The translations under genes and the position numbers were made by a program. Shown here one piece after another: positions 46,188 through 59,100 of a stretch of DNA of 64,000 nucleotides. Under the pieces are notes generated by a model. It ran no database searches. It was not told the DNA's origin and worked only from the letters and a program-made list of their open reading frames with translations. Source of the stretch: Gnetum montanum (lineage: Eukaryota > Streptophyta > Gnetopsida > Gnetales > Gnetaceae). Within the stretch, counting starts at the first letter, position 1. Each line of letters begins with the position of its first letter. Where the stretch lies: positions 62,001 to 126,000 of the forward strand of contig MNCI01012668.1 in assembly GCA_015680685.1 (NCBI GenBank), written 5' to 3'.

Positions 46188-47085
46188 TATGTCAAGGCAG
46201 CACTTATTGTACTCTTACTTTCATTTTTTATTAGATCTAGAAGGATATAAAATAGCCTAAGCAACAAGATAGAACTTGTAGTATTAATCTAAGAGAATCA
46301 AAAAATCCCCTTAATGTCACACCCTTTTTCATTCCCACTAGGTTCTTCACTTTTCGGTCCAAGCATAACACTCACAAGTTTATTCTTAGTTTTATAATGG
46401 AAAGAATATCATTATGGCCATGGTAAGAACCTATTATGAATGGAATGGGTGGATGAATGTTGTGGTCTCACTATACAAATAATCAATCCCTTATGACTTG
46501 ATAACATAGAGAAATCTTCACCTTATTTGACTACATCTTGCCTTATTCTTGGTGTGTTTTATTAATAATCAAAAATATGTACAAAGAAAATGAAAACAAA
46601 GTATGAAAAAGATAGTAAGAATGGAAAAAGATGAAAAGAATGAAAAATCATCAAAGAATAGAAAAATGTTAAAGAATTAAGAAATTATTAAGAAATTGAA
46701 AGGTATAAAAGAATGGAAAATGTATTAAGAAATATGAAAAGGTATATCAAGAAATTAGAAACTAAAAAAATTGTAAGACAAGAAATTGAAAAACACTTAT
46801 TAATTCTTGAATGAAAATAAGGCATCTTCCCCTTGACTGAACTCATGGGAAAGTGTTCGAAAAATGCACCTTAGTTCCCCTGGATCATACAATTGCAATT
46901 TTGTGCTTACCATCCTTGGTGATTTATTTTTTTTGTTATCATCTCATATAATTATGATGGTAATTGAATTTTTATCATCTAAGTCCTTAGTTCCTCTTTC
47001 TGTTGATGTATGATTGTGGTTTAGTATTTCCACTTGTAAGTTCTTAGTTGGGGTCATTTTCTTAGAATGGGAATTAATAAGTGGT

Positions 47086-49420
47086 TTAAATTATTCCATG
47101 CACATTTTGGATAATTGAAGGTTCTTAGTTGTTAGCCACTAGGTGTCTTTTGGTTTAGTGGTCCCTGCTCTCTCTTATACATACACTTATTTTTCACATT
47201 TGTTGTGGACTAGTGTAATGATTGCGTTGACATTCTAGAAGATCAGTCCACAACTAAACCCTTCTTTTTCAATAGTAATGCATGGAATTTCCTATCTCTC
47301 CATAGTTATAGGTTCATCTATTATGTTTTTCATTAGAGTGGTAATGGGTGTTGGCCCTTACATAGGATTGGAAGACATTATTTTGGTGAGGAAGGTTGTT
47401 ACACCTGGTTGGCCTTGTGTTGGTTTTGATGAGCCAGTAGGTCTACAGGTTTTGTGCTCATGTGTGGAAAATGTCCTAAAGAAAGGAATTTTTTAAGACT
47501 ATGATTGAGATCTAAAAGCATTATCATTTACATATATGTTCGTAGCACAAGTATCATTCTTCCATTGATGTTATGGTGCCAATTCTTTCTGTGTTATTGT
47601 TGGTGACATATGGTGGAGAGAACTATGAGAATATTGAGGATGTCATGGAGGATAAGAGGTTTGAGATGGTGATCCCATAGGAGATGTTGTAGGTTGATGA
47701 TATTTGGAAGAGTGATAGTAGTGATTCAAGGTAAAGGAAGTAGAACCATTTGGAGAAATAGGTTGTCAAACATAGTAGTCATATGGGTTCGGCTAGCAAT
47801 AAGGGCATTGCTAGTTTGCTAATGGCATCCCCCATAGCTATGGGTTTTTCCACTATAGTTAATAGTAGTGGTAATTTGCGAGTAAGGTAATTTCCTAGGC
47901 ATTTTCTTTTGTACGAACTTGGGACTCAAAGCAAAAGCCCCAAACTCTTGTAGATGTAACATAACTGGGCAATGGTCCTTTGGATGGCCATATTTGCAGA
48001 TTTCACAACCATCATCCTCTTCTATGGTTAAGCCTATAGCCTCGTCTAGTACAGCTATTTTCTCTTTTTGCCAATAAGTGTTCCTACCTATTTCTTTGTT
48101 CATTTTCATCATCTTGTTTTGATCACATGATCCTTTTTGTGCTACCCTCCCCTCTAAGGTTTTCATGTAGGTTATAACTTTGTCATTTATCAACTCCCAC
48201 ATCTTATCTATCCTTGCCTCAATATTAGCAATAGACTTGTGTATTAGCAAGGTTTGTTGTCAAATCACCTCATCAAGATCTGCCTCTTTTTCCTCATCAT
48301 AGATATGGACCCTCTTCTTTTGAAGAGTTGGGTCCCAATTATATTTCTCTACATTCTCTTGTTTACATAGCTCTCCTTTTGCCACCTACTCTACTAGCCT
48401 TTGTATCTAATGGGCTTTCAATTTACATAAATGACCTTTGGCATAAATTCCAAGTGTCACTCTCATTTGGTTACGAAAACCATCTATGATGTGAAAAAGC
48501 TACTTTTTTTTAGAGAAATCATGGCCTAGACATCTATGTAGTAGCAAAAAGTATATATCCAAGGCCACATCCAATGATTCATGTTTTTCTTGCCTCCATC
48601 CTTGGATTTGTTTTCTTAGGTTTGACACTCTTGCATAGGTTTGGTATTTCTCATTAAAGAGTTCTAGCATTGTGGACCATTGATGGATTAAATCTAGTTT
48701 CAACGATATATACCAACTTTTAGCTTCATTAACTAGTATCCTAGGAAAGAGCTTAAGCTTTTGCCACCCACTCTTGATGTTTTGCAAGTGTAGGCATAAT
48801 GGAAGGCTTGTAAGTGATGTTTTAGATCAAAGCTATAGCCTCTTGTAAATTTAGGGATGTTATTCATATTAAGCCTTTTTATGTAACTTTCCCTGGGGTA
48901 TTCTAACTACCTCCATTATCTACGTCATGCTCCTAGTAGCTAACAAGGGTTCATCATCATCAGACATGTCGTGGTGTTGATTTCTATGTCTATTTCTCTA
49001 ATTATGATGATCTTATCTATTTCTATTTCTATCTTCATCTTGATCCCTTTGTGTATCTCTATTTCTATACCTGCATTCATCCTTGTTAGAACTAGATGTG
49101 GAAGTAGAAGAGGAAGATGGGTAACTAGGAAAATCTTCATGGCTACTACATCTCTCCCCATGGTTCCTTGATTTATCTCTTCTAAGTTTGGAGGAGGTCC
49201 TAAGCTTTGAGGTCCTCCTTATTCTAGGACTTACTCCATCTCCTCTAGGATTGTTGGCATTAGTTGAACGTAGTCTTTGAGTGTAGTAAGAATCAAAATG
49301 AGCATAGGAAATCCCTTCTTGTGGTTGTTTACTCCAATTTTCTTTCATATAAATCCTATTACTTCTCCTATGAGTGTTTTCATCATGTGATTCATTCTTG
49401 GCCTTATGTGAAGAAGACAT
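47086..49420 (-). pseudogene. gag: gag and start of the protease/RT leader region, element E
   Basis: ATG complement of 49418-49420 (MSSSHKAKNESH) aligns with MSSSHRSPSP in F; the first 135 codons are open. The gag domain is at 48787-48500 (KLKLFPRILVNEAKSWYISL, YARVSNLRKQIQGWRQ). The part 48250-47819 is open for 143 codons and has the CX2CX3HX4C zinc knuckle CEICKYGHPKDHC. Homology continues as a Pro/Tyr-rich linker to a short motif upstream of RT near 47100-47160 (RHLVANN; compare RHLVADS in F), after which pol is deleted. Confidence 0.72.
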
Positions 49421-49533
49421 GGTTTTACATGATAACATATGTGACTTAAAATATTAATATTTTCTAAGAGATAAATCATTAATACCTTTACAATGATTAT
49501 GTACAATATAACTAATCTAGATAACTAGCACCA

Positions 49534-49551
49534 TCCCCAAAAATGGTGCCA
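49534..49551 (-). other. Primer-binding site, element E
   Basis: Minus strand TGGCACCATTTTTGGGGA, one base from the 5' LTR. tRNA-Asp type, more decayed than in C. Confidence 0.75.
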
Positions 49552-49552
49552 A

Positions 49553-50516
49553 TGATAAGCAGCAGGTGCCCCCTATGTCCAACCATATGAATCACAAGCA
49601 TTCACACAAGATCCAATCAAATTTCATAGATGGAACTAGTTGTGGCATCTAGAATTTTTACGCATTGATCACAAGACATTGTCTTCCCACTTGGACTAGT
49701 GGTAGCTTTGTCACGTATGGTTTCATCCAAAATGAGACATATGATAATTGATGTTGTTTGGCCCTTAATACTCGTAGTTGTAAACATGATGAAAGTTAAG
49801 AATAACAATCTAAATCTAAGTAATGGTGGCAATGTAAATCTACTCTAGCCTATAGCAATGAGCATTTGGTCTTGGCTTACCATACACATCTTGGGCTCAT
49901 GTAACCATTACTGGGATTACCAAGCATTATGCTACTAGGCAAACCAAGCTATAAAACTACTAGGATTACCAAATAATTACACTTAAATGCTCAAAACTAG
50001 TCATACTCATTCTGCTTTACTAATGAACAAGAAAGTAAAATGCTTAGAAATGTAACTGAGTAAGCTAAGAAAATAGGAAAAACTATGCTGTAATGATGAA
50101 AAGCAATCTTGATCTTTATTTTTGGACATGAACTATGCCCAAGTCCACTTCACTCGAATAGAGATTCCATACAACTTCTCAACACCACACTACAGGCATT
50201 CACTCTATCGCTACAACTAAGAAAAAAAATTGCAAGAATTGACCTAACAATGGAGTGAAACTTATTCAGATCTTGCCCCCCAAGTGTTGTATTTATAAGT
50301 AGGCACACATCCTATGATATCAAATATATGATGACGTAGCATGTGCTATGATATCAAATATGGGATATTGTAGTTGATCAAAAATTGAATTTTGCATAAA
50401 ACACATGCAACATAGCATCTAGGATGTAGCAACCAATTGAGACGCATTAATAGGGATGCTACAACACAAAATGTGATGTAGCATCTACGATATCTCAGCC
50501 AACTGATGTTTCATCA
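49553..50516 (-). repeat. 5' LTR of element E
   Basis: 964 bp, starting TGATAAGCAG (a G-to-A change in the terminal repeat) and ending TTTCATCA. It is colinear with 43102-44101 but about 36 bp shorter, through small deletions including one near 50085. Confidence 0.88.
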
Positions 50517-51725
50517 CATGGGTAGAAGAGGTTAAAAAGCCTTGCAAAATGGACTAGGTCCAAGCCAAACCACTATAAATCTTGGCATGCACTATTCATT
50601 TTATTTTATTTATTGCATTTTATTTTAATCCTAGTTTAAATGCACTTTACTTCAATTTATCTAAAAGTTTGTAAAATTGTTTTTGTTGTTAGATTTAATT
50701 TTGATTGTGCAAATTTTATTGGAATACCATATTCACCCCCACTCCTCCCCCATGCCCCTCCTCCTTAGCCCCTCAACTCCCTTTCCCCCTACTAGCTTTC
50801 TAGAGTAGAAGATAATAACTTCTTACTTTTATTATTTTAATAAAATAGAGGAAATTTTCCAATTTATGGATAGTTTTAACATTATTGTGTCCTTAATTCA
50901 CATATATATTTAATTTTCAAAGTTTCTTTATCATTGGAATTATATTATATTATTTGTACTAAACTTTGCCCCATTTGTCACATATATATATATCCAAGGC
51001 ATCTCCTAAAAATCTGTATAATGGAATAATCAATATAATATCAATACTAACTTGACTATTTCATTATCAATTCATTAATCTTTCATTGATTCATCAAGTC
51101 ATCAACATGATTCATCATTATTTACTTAATATTGTAAGTTGAACAGTTAGAGTTGGGGACATTCACTATTTCAAATATATCTCAATCATTTCACAATATT
51201 TTCAAATGATTCTATATTTATTAGAAATCTATAAGAGGTGGCTACATGCAGCTAGAATTAAAATTCAATTTATTTTATGGTTTGGAAGAAATTAGTTCTA
51301 TAATTTGGTAGATTTTCTAAATCTTGAATTTTTACAAGAATGAATGATGGTCAATAACTAGATTACTTGTCCCTTATTCCACAACTATTTGATGTGATTT
51401 TATATTTATTAAAAGATAATATCTGTGGTAAGGTTTAGTTAAAAGTTTAGCATAAAAAACTTCACAAATTTGGAGTTATTATCTATCAAAATTGCACTAC
51501 TAGAATTACTACAATTTTTGATAGATTGGAAAGAACAAAACATAACCTCAATTTTTGGATATCTTCTATAGCACTTCCTTTTTCCAAATTGTAGAGAACT
51601 TCTTACTATTTCCAAAAATATAAATTTTATCAATTTATTTTTTGTAAAGTTAAGATAACCAAGTAATTATTTCTCAATCTAAAATTCCTTCACTTGGTAT
51701 AGGAGGGTTAAGTTCACCTACAAAA
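50517..51725 (+). other. Older DNA, probably leader or LTR part of a Ty1/copia remnant
   Basis: AT-rich, with a C-rich run near 50735-50790 (CACCCCCACTCCTCCCCC) of the kind seen in U5/R of some copia LTRs. TTGGTATAGGAGG at 51694-51706 lies 20 nt before the copia gag ATG. It resembles the initiator-Met primer site TGGTATCAGAG used by copia elements. LTR ends cannot be set. Confidence 0.35.
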
Positions 51726-53245
51726 ATGAGCATAAAAGACATAGCTAGATGCTCCATCATCTTCAATGGATCTCAAGATTTTAGCCTATGGAAAAGGATG
51801 GTGAAAGGCCTCCTTGAATATAATGACTATTGGAAAATAGTTAAAACATGTTTCAAATTCATCCATGTTGTTGAAGATTTTACCAAATTACAAATCAAAG
51901 AATATGAAACCAAAAAGAAGAATAACAATTTGGCCCTCATGATGCCATTGGCTCGTGTCTCACAAGTTATTTTTGGAAGATATAATTTTCATACTATTAT
52001 CAAAGAAGTATGGGATAATGTCCAATCAGAATATAACAAAAGCTTGAAAAATCAACAATTGTAGTAACTAATCTACAAATAAAAATTTGATACCCCAAAA
52101 ATTGGAAGAAATGAAAGTGTCAAAGAATTCTTTATCAGAATGTATGATAGCTTATGAAAAATAGATGAAAATGGCTATGGATATACTAACAGACAAAAAT
52201 TTCAGAATGTTTTTCAAGCTCTTTACATAAATCCAACATTTAAAAACAAAATGAAAAACACTACTTTTTCAAATAACTTCAACATGCTTAGTATCAATGA
52301 ATTAGTTGCTCAAATCATAGCCCTACAAATTATGAAGAATAAAAATATAGTGCAGATGATCAAGCATACATAACTAACCAAAGAGAAAGAGGTAGATAAT
52401 GATGATTCAAAGGGAGAGGAATATTGAATTACTAGAATAGAGATCAGAAAATAATCTTAGAAGAAAATAGTGGTCAAAATACAAGAGGAAGAGGAAGAGA
52501 TTTAGCTAGAGGAAGATGCAAATGGAATTAATATACAAGACAAAGATAAGGTCAAGACTTAATACCATATTGTAACTTCTATAAAAGAAAAGATCATACC
52601 ATTGACCAATGCTGGACCAAAATTAATTTTGAAATAATACATAAATAAACTTCAATATCTCAATAGGATACTCAAGAAGAAGAGTCAAGTAAATATGTAG
52701 CCTTCAATTCAATTAAAAAATAGAGCAAGATTCTTGGATTATAAAAAATGGATGCTCCAATCACATGATACCCTTCAAAAGTTATCTTCTAAATTACAAA
52801 ACAAAAAATAGTCTTGACAACATCAAAATTGGAGATGAAAAATACTTAGTCATAGAAAAAATAAGAGATTGTGTAATTAAATTAAACAATGGACAAAAAG
52901 TCATAATTTCCAATGTGTATTATGTTTCTAATCTTTCCACCCCTCTCATCTCTATTGGACAAGCCTCTAATAGAGGAATAGTGTCAATTTCAAGAGCAAT
53001 TTCTGTAATATCAACAAATCCAATGGTGAAGAAATTGCGAAAATCAAAGCCTTGAATAATAGAATATATTGCCTTGAATACAAATATATCAATGAAAAAG
53101 AAGACATCATAAGTAACCATAATACTCAAAAAAAGCATGTCCTCATCAAATTCCAAATAGAGATGAAAAAATCCACCTGAAAAAGTCCTCAGAATAGAAG
53201 CCAACCAAGTGAAGCATGGTTAATTTGAACTCTTATAAGTACTAT
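51726..53245 (+). pseudogene. Ty1/copia gag-protease remnant, interrupted by element F
   Basis: 112 open codons from 51726 carry the copia gag N-terminal pattern: FNGSQDFSLWKRMVKGLLEY, YWKIV and, later, EVWDNVQSEY. Frame-shifted continuation includes NESVKEFFIRMYDSL (near 52115) and a decayed CCHC knuckle (CNFYKRKDHTIDQCW near 52568). A protease-like motif, NGCSNHMIPFKS, has lost the catalytic Asp (near 52750). The pre-integrase text IGDEKYLVIEKIR and VYYVSNLSTPLISIGQA follows (52765-52990). Element F is inserted at 53245. Confidence 0.7.
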
Positions 53246-54141
53246 TGATGAAGAGGTTACTCTAATTATTAGAGTGGTTATTATTAGAGTGGTTACTCTA
53301 ATTATTAGAGTGCTTATTATTAGAGCGGTTATTCTAATTCTTAGAGTGGTTATTCCCAGGTTACTCCCGAGTCTATAAATACAGCACCCAAGTGCACAAT
53401 TGGGAGGATGTTTTTAGGAGTCAAGAAGCGAAAATCTTACACTCTATCTATTTGAAGGTTAGAATATTTTTCAAGTGCCTGTAGTAGGAGGTCTAAGTGT
53501 GAATGGATCTTTATTCAAGCATTGATGTACCTGAGCACACCATTGTGTTAGCAATAAAGATGAGCTCTTTGATTCATCCTTGCAACACTTGAGATTTTTT
53601 TTCTTACGCATTTATATTTTATTTCATTTTATTTTATTTTATGCACTTTACATTCATGTTATTAGCGCAACAATTCATTTTGATCAATTAAGCAAATTGT
53701 TAAATTGCACAAGCACGACCCCTTTGAGCATACGTGTGACACTTGGTAGCTCAGAAACGATTAGCGTTTGATAGCCCAGCAGTGTTTGCACGAAGTTAGG
53801 ATGTGTCCAATAAGTGGGAACAATTACTTATGTTAGGCTAGATTAGACTTTAGTTTCCTTAGCAATTAATCACTTTTATTTTTAATCACTCTTACTTTTA
53901 TTCTTGTTCTAGGTGAGTAATTCCATAAAAACACAAAACAATAAAAAATCATATGCCTCAGTTACACTTAACCATACAATTGTGTTCCACAAGTGGGACT
54001 AGGAAGACAATGAACGAACAACACGCACACACCGTTTAGCTCTACTATACTTAGTAATTATAGTCTATGGAATTCAAGTGGATTGCACGTGAACACTTGT
54101 GATTCATATGGTTGGGTGTAGGGGTACCTTGCTACTCATCA
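53246..54141 (+). repeat. 5' LTR of element F
   Basis: 896 bp, TGATGAAGAG to CTACTCATCA. TATAAATA at 53374-53381, AATAAAG near 53549. Confidence 0.93.
53250..53373 (+). promoter_or_regulatory. U3 array of CTCTAAT-T-ATTAGAG hairpins, 5' LTR of F
   Basis: Tandem, partly palindromic units. CTCTAAT and ATTAGAG are reverse complements separated by one T, linked by GTGGTTATT or GCGGTTATT. The array ends immediately before the TATA box at 53374. The 3' LTR has a matching array at 62486-62640 with a different unit order. Other elements have unrelated palindromes at the same place. Confidence 0.65.
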
Positions 54142-54142
54142 T

Positions 54143-54160
54143 TGGCACCGTTGTTGGGCA
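54143..54160 (+). other. Primer-binding site, element F
   Basis: TGGCACCGTTGTTGGGCA, one base after the LTR; tRNA-Asp type with a few changes. Confidence 0.85.
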
Positions 54161-54304
54161 CTGTAGTTCTTTGTGCGCTATCTTAGCCTAGTGAAATCTA
54201 GTACCCTCATTGTTCGAACCCTAAGTGTCAAATCCTACAAAAACAAAAATTATCATTATTATCATTAAATTAAATTTTAACTGCACACTGTTTATTCACA
54301 CAAA

Positions 54305-56160
54305 ATGTCTTCTTCTCACAGGAGCCCATCTCCACCCAGGGTAGTTCAAGTACCTCAACAATACTGGGTGGTATATGCTCATCCTGATGAGTATGTACAA
54401 GACTTTACCTTCATCTTACATCAAGATGAACTGATGTGGTGGCGTGACATGGAAGGTAACATTGTGTTGCCACCTGAATTAATGTTGGCATGACATGGGC
54501 TTCAACATCTCCATGGAGAATATGAGATGCGAGATCTCAACTCAAGGGATTATCATCCCACTAAAGCACAAAGAGTAAGGGATCATTAGCTAGAGCATCA
54601 ACACAAGCTTATGAAGGGCAAGGGATCAAACATCTTTTTACCTCCGCTTGGTCCAATTGATGAAGGAAACCACTTCTTTAATGATTCTCCTCTCTTTGAT
54701 TTTGTTCAAGGAGCCCTTAACTAAAATGTATAATCCACATAATCTAGGTTCAAGTCAAAACAGATCCGATGACAAAAATGGATCCAGAGAGGCAAGTCAG
54801 GAAAAGAAGGATAAAGGAGATCATGATCATGATCACGGTCATGAGCATTGAAGGAAGGGTAATAGATGTCAACATGGAGCAATTTCTCCTTCTTCTTCCC
54901 CTTCATCATCATCTTCTTCTTCATCGGGTTTAGATCATCACTGTAGATGAAATAACCATGATGGAGGTGACCAACAAGACCATAATAATAGAAGGGACCG
55001 TCGGGATAGTCATGACTGAAGACGTGGACAATCCATACAGGTCCATCATTAAGAAAGAAGGGTTAGTAGGGAGCATCATAGGCACCACCATCATGGCCTT
55101 GATGAACCTCTACTTGCTACTCGGGGCATGTTGAATATTGCAGAGGTTGTGAGGATTCCAACAAGGCATGTGAAGGACAGAAAAATAAAGAGACTTGATA
55201 TGAATAATATTCCTCGATTTGAGGAAGGATATGATGCTAATCCACAAAATAATCTTTAGGCTTTCCAAGATGCATATGCTTTGCAAAATATTGAAAATGA
55301 ATGGAAAAAGCTGAAATTATTTCCAAGGACACTCATAAAGGAAGTAGAAAGTTGGTATTGATTCTTGGAACCAGAATCAATTAGGCAGTGGAGTACGATG
55401 TTGGAATTATTCAATGAAAAATATCAAATGTACTCCTAAGTACCTAATTTAAGAAAACAAATTCAAGGATGGAAACAAGGAAATCATGAGCCCTTGGATG
55501 CTATTATTGGCCGATACTACTCTCTGTTGCACAGGTGTCCCAGCCATGGATACTCTAAGCTTGATCAGTTTCGCCATATCGTAGACGAGTTGTGATCTAA
55601 AACCAGGAAAACCCTTGGTGTCTATGCCCAAGAGAGATTGACAAAGTTGAGCATCCATCGAATTCAAAGATTAATTGAGTAGGTAGCCAAAGAGGAGGGA
55701 GAGCTAAGAAATGTGAAAGTGTAGAAGAATATAATAGAGACCCTTCTATTCAAAAAAAGGGGGTTAGATTTTGTGATAGTGAGGATGAATTTGCCAAAGA
55801 TGAGGTGGTGAATCAGAAAATGTTGCCATCTAAAAAATTGCAATTAGAAATTATAGCTAAGGTTGCTCAATTATGGGACTCCATGGATAATAACTTTAAA
55901 GCTATTTTAAAAATTGCTAAAGAGTCCAAGGAGCAAAGTGGTGATCATGAGTGTTGGAGGTGTAAGGAGGCTGAACATGCCATATCTAAAGATAAAGGTA
56001 AGATGGTTGTGGATAGTGATTTGGATGATGATGATGGGTGTGATGTTTTCTAGTATGAATATCCTAAGGGATGTTGCCCAGCTGTATCACATTTGCAGGA
56101 ATCTAGGGTGTATGCCTTGCATCCACCACTTACACAAAGGCAAACACCCAAAAGATTACC
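54305..56160 (+). pseudogene. gag: gag of element F
   Basis: ATG 54305 opens MSSSHRSPSPPRVV; 62 codons are open before a TGA. The gag domain at about 55130-55680 reads IPRFEEGYDANPQ, KLKLFPRTLIKEVESWY, MLELFNEKYQMYS and LRKQIQGWKQGNHEPLDA. The linker at 55805-56053 is open and acidic; the zinc-knuckle Cys pair is lost (DGCDVF). Individual codons changed to stops are mostly C-to-T or G-to-A. Confidence 0.8.
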
Positions 56161-59100
56161 TTATCCACAAGGTAGTCCTTGATAGTTCCACCAACCATAG
56201 CAATACTATCGAAGTAGAACTCCTCCACAACTTTACGAAGTATATCAGTAGTGGCAGCAACCACAATCGTGGGCATTGCCACCTCCAAGATAGTAATACC
56301 CTTACCAACAACTAGATCCCTATGGTCATTATGTTCAACAACCTTCATCTCCAAGGGACTCCTCTAGTTATATTGCTACTTATCAGTCTCACCACTACCC
56401 TCCTGAAACATATCAATCACCCTATCCAAGGAGGGATACCACCCACTACCCTCATGTACCTCCTATCCCTACACCTACTCCTCCACCTCCTGCACAACTA
56501 CCACCTACTCTGTCTATGCAGGGTGAATTACCTACACAACCATAGCAAAGGAATGCTACGGGGGTAGTTAACCTACAATCAGTTAAACCATCCAGTGGGT
56601 TAGAACCACAAACAAAGAAAAGACCCTTCTTTCAACCTCATAATCCACTAAAGCCTTCGAATACATCTGTGGTTGGTAACCCTACTCCTTCACATTTCTC
56701 TATTTCTTCTTTATTTGGGTCCCCTTCAAACCAAAATCCCTCTCGAATCCATACTGTAATACTGACACATGTTGTATCTGATTGGATTCGAGATGGTAAC
56801 CTGCCCAGAAAATTAGCTAATCCCAAGAGTCCCCTAGTTTACTTGCAAATTTCTAGGAATAAACCTTGCAAAGCTCTTCTAGATTCTAGTTCTAGTGTTA
56901 ATCTGATCTCACATGAGATGTACATAATGTGGAACCTTCCTCCTTTGAAGAAGAGTAACATCTGGCTAAAACTAGTAGACCAGTCCATCACTGTTCCATT
57001 AGGATTGGTTGAAGACATCGTCACTGCCATTTATGGGTGGTCATATCTAGCTAATTTCCTAGTAATTAAAGTGGAGAACTACAAGGGGTACTTTCCAATC
57101 ATAATGGGAAGGACATGGCTAAGTACTATTGATGCCAAAATGGGCATTAGAGGTCTTTCCTTGGAGATATTAAAAGAAAATGAGTTTGGAAAGATCAAGA
57201 AGAAGAGATTCCATGTATTGCATACAGCGATTCAGGGTGCCATTGTGTGCAGAAGTTATGGTCAGTAAAGTAAGCATCTATCTCTACATGGAATCAATGT
57301 GCACCAAAAGCTAAGATCTAGAGATGTCTGTACGTAGTAGCCACAAAACAAGAGGGCACCTAGTGGCTGACAGTTGATACGAGCAATAGTACATTATGCA
57401 TGGAACTGACTGAGGGCCTAATGTATGAATACGTTGCAAGTATGGATGAACTTGAGCAAGTTCATCACCAGCTCTCCAAAGGAGCGAATGATGATGTCAA
57501 TTGGGATGAGCTGGAAATTCCTGACAGTTTCAAGCAAGAGCCCCTTGAATTGAAGACACTACTGGTTGGAATGAAGTATGTATTTGTGAAAAATGAAAAG
57601 CCAATTATCATCAATGCCAAGCTTGCTCTAGAACAAAAGAGAAAATTGATAAAAGTTGTGGAGAAAATGTTAGCAGCCTTCGCCTAGTCATATTCCAAAC
57701 TCACAAGGATAGACCTAAGAATATGCTAACACCGAATATACACTGACCCTGCCGTCAAACCAAAGCAACAGCCGCAGTAGCATTTGAATCCCAAGTTAAA
57801 GCATATTGTCAAAGAGGAGATTGCACAACTCCTTAAGGTGGGATTCATCTACCTTGTTGTAGATAGTGAGTGGGTCAATCCACTCGTGATTGTACCAAAG
57901 AAAGGAGGTAAATGATGAGAGTGCATTGATTTTTGGCTGCTCAACATGGCAACTTTCAAGGATCATTTTCCATTGCCTTTTGTCGACCAAGTGTTGGACA
58001 CCATTTTAGGGCATAGCTATTACAACTTTTTGGATGGTTATAGTGGCTATAACCAAAATTGAATTGCACTAGAGGACCAAGCAAAGACAACTTTCATAAG
58101 TCCATTGGGGACTTTTCCTTACCAGCAGATGCCATTTGGTCTATGCAAAGCCCCAACCACGTTTCAACAACTAGTTCTCAACATTTTCCAACAACAAATT
58201 GGTAGCAGGGTAGAAGTTTTTATGGATGATTTTTGTACCTATGAAGCTACGTTCGAGCAAGCCCTAGACCACCTTGAGCAGGTGTTAAAAGGATGTGTTG
58301 AAACAAACCTTAAGCTCAATTGGCAAAAGAGCCATCTTATGGTCCAGGAAGGCAAAGTCTTGGGGCATCGTATTTCAAAAGCAGGAATCAAAGTGGACCC
58401 TAAAAAAATAAGGGTCATCCAAGGAATAACCCACCAACCTAAAATAGTCAAAGAGGTTTAGTCATTCCTTGGTCATACTAGCTACTACCAATGCTTCATT
58501 GAGAATTTTTCCAAAATCACCAAGCCATTGGTATAATTGACAAAGAAGGATGCATCATTCGTCTAGACCCTTACATGTGAATCAACATTCCAACAATTGA
58601 AGTAAAATCTTGTTGAAACTCCCATTCTTCAATCACCAGATTGGTCTAGACCATTTCATGTGATGACTGATGCATCAAATTATGCCTTGGGGGTAGTGCT
58701 TATGCAGATGGATGATCAGAAACATCCATATTACATTCATTGCACAAGCTGAAGCATTGCAAGTGCACAACTGAACTACACCAGTATAGAAAAGGAGTTG
58801 ATGGCAGTGGTGTTCACTTTAGAGAAGTTCAGACATTATGTGCTTGGCTACAAAGTGTTTGTTCACACAGATCATAGCATCATCAGATTTTTAATGAATA
58901 GACCAATGGTAAGCCCCCATGTCATACAGTGTCTTGTGATTTTGCAGGAATTTGATCTCATAATGGTAGATCATAAAGGTTTGGAGAATGTGGTCATAGA
59001 TCACTTATCGCGACTAAGATGGGATGACAAGGAGAAAGAAATTCATTTATCTGATCAATTTCCTAATGAATCTCTCCTTGCAGGTGCTATTAATGCATAA

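Larger units (their letters stand above)
44608..47085 (-). other. Inter-gene region of element E
   Basis: Contains the internal promoter-like module (45175-45252), hairpin H1 (45567-45623), a 36-bp direct repeat with a 100-bp period (46052-46087 and 46152-46187) and A/T-rich tracts (46560-46800). No gene supported. Confidence 0.5.
43102..50516 (-). mobile_element. Element E, pol-less Ty3/gypsy (Athila/Tat-like) with gag
   Basis: 7.4 kb minus-strand element with two LTRs, primer-binding site, gag and only the two ends of the third ORF. RT, RNase H and integrase are absent. Flanks CATGA (43097-43101) and CATGG (50517-50521) fit a target duplication with one G/A change. The reduced layout marks it as non-autonomous. 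Confidence 0.85.

Noticed and set aside
53250-53373. CRISPR-like repeat array
   Set aside because: Units are contiguous palindromes without unique spacers, inside an LTR U3, in a plant genome.
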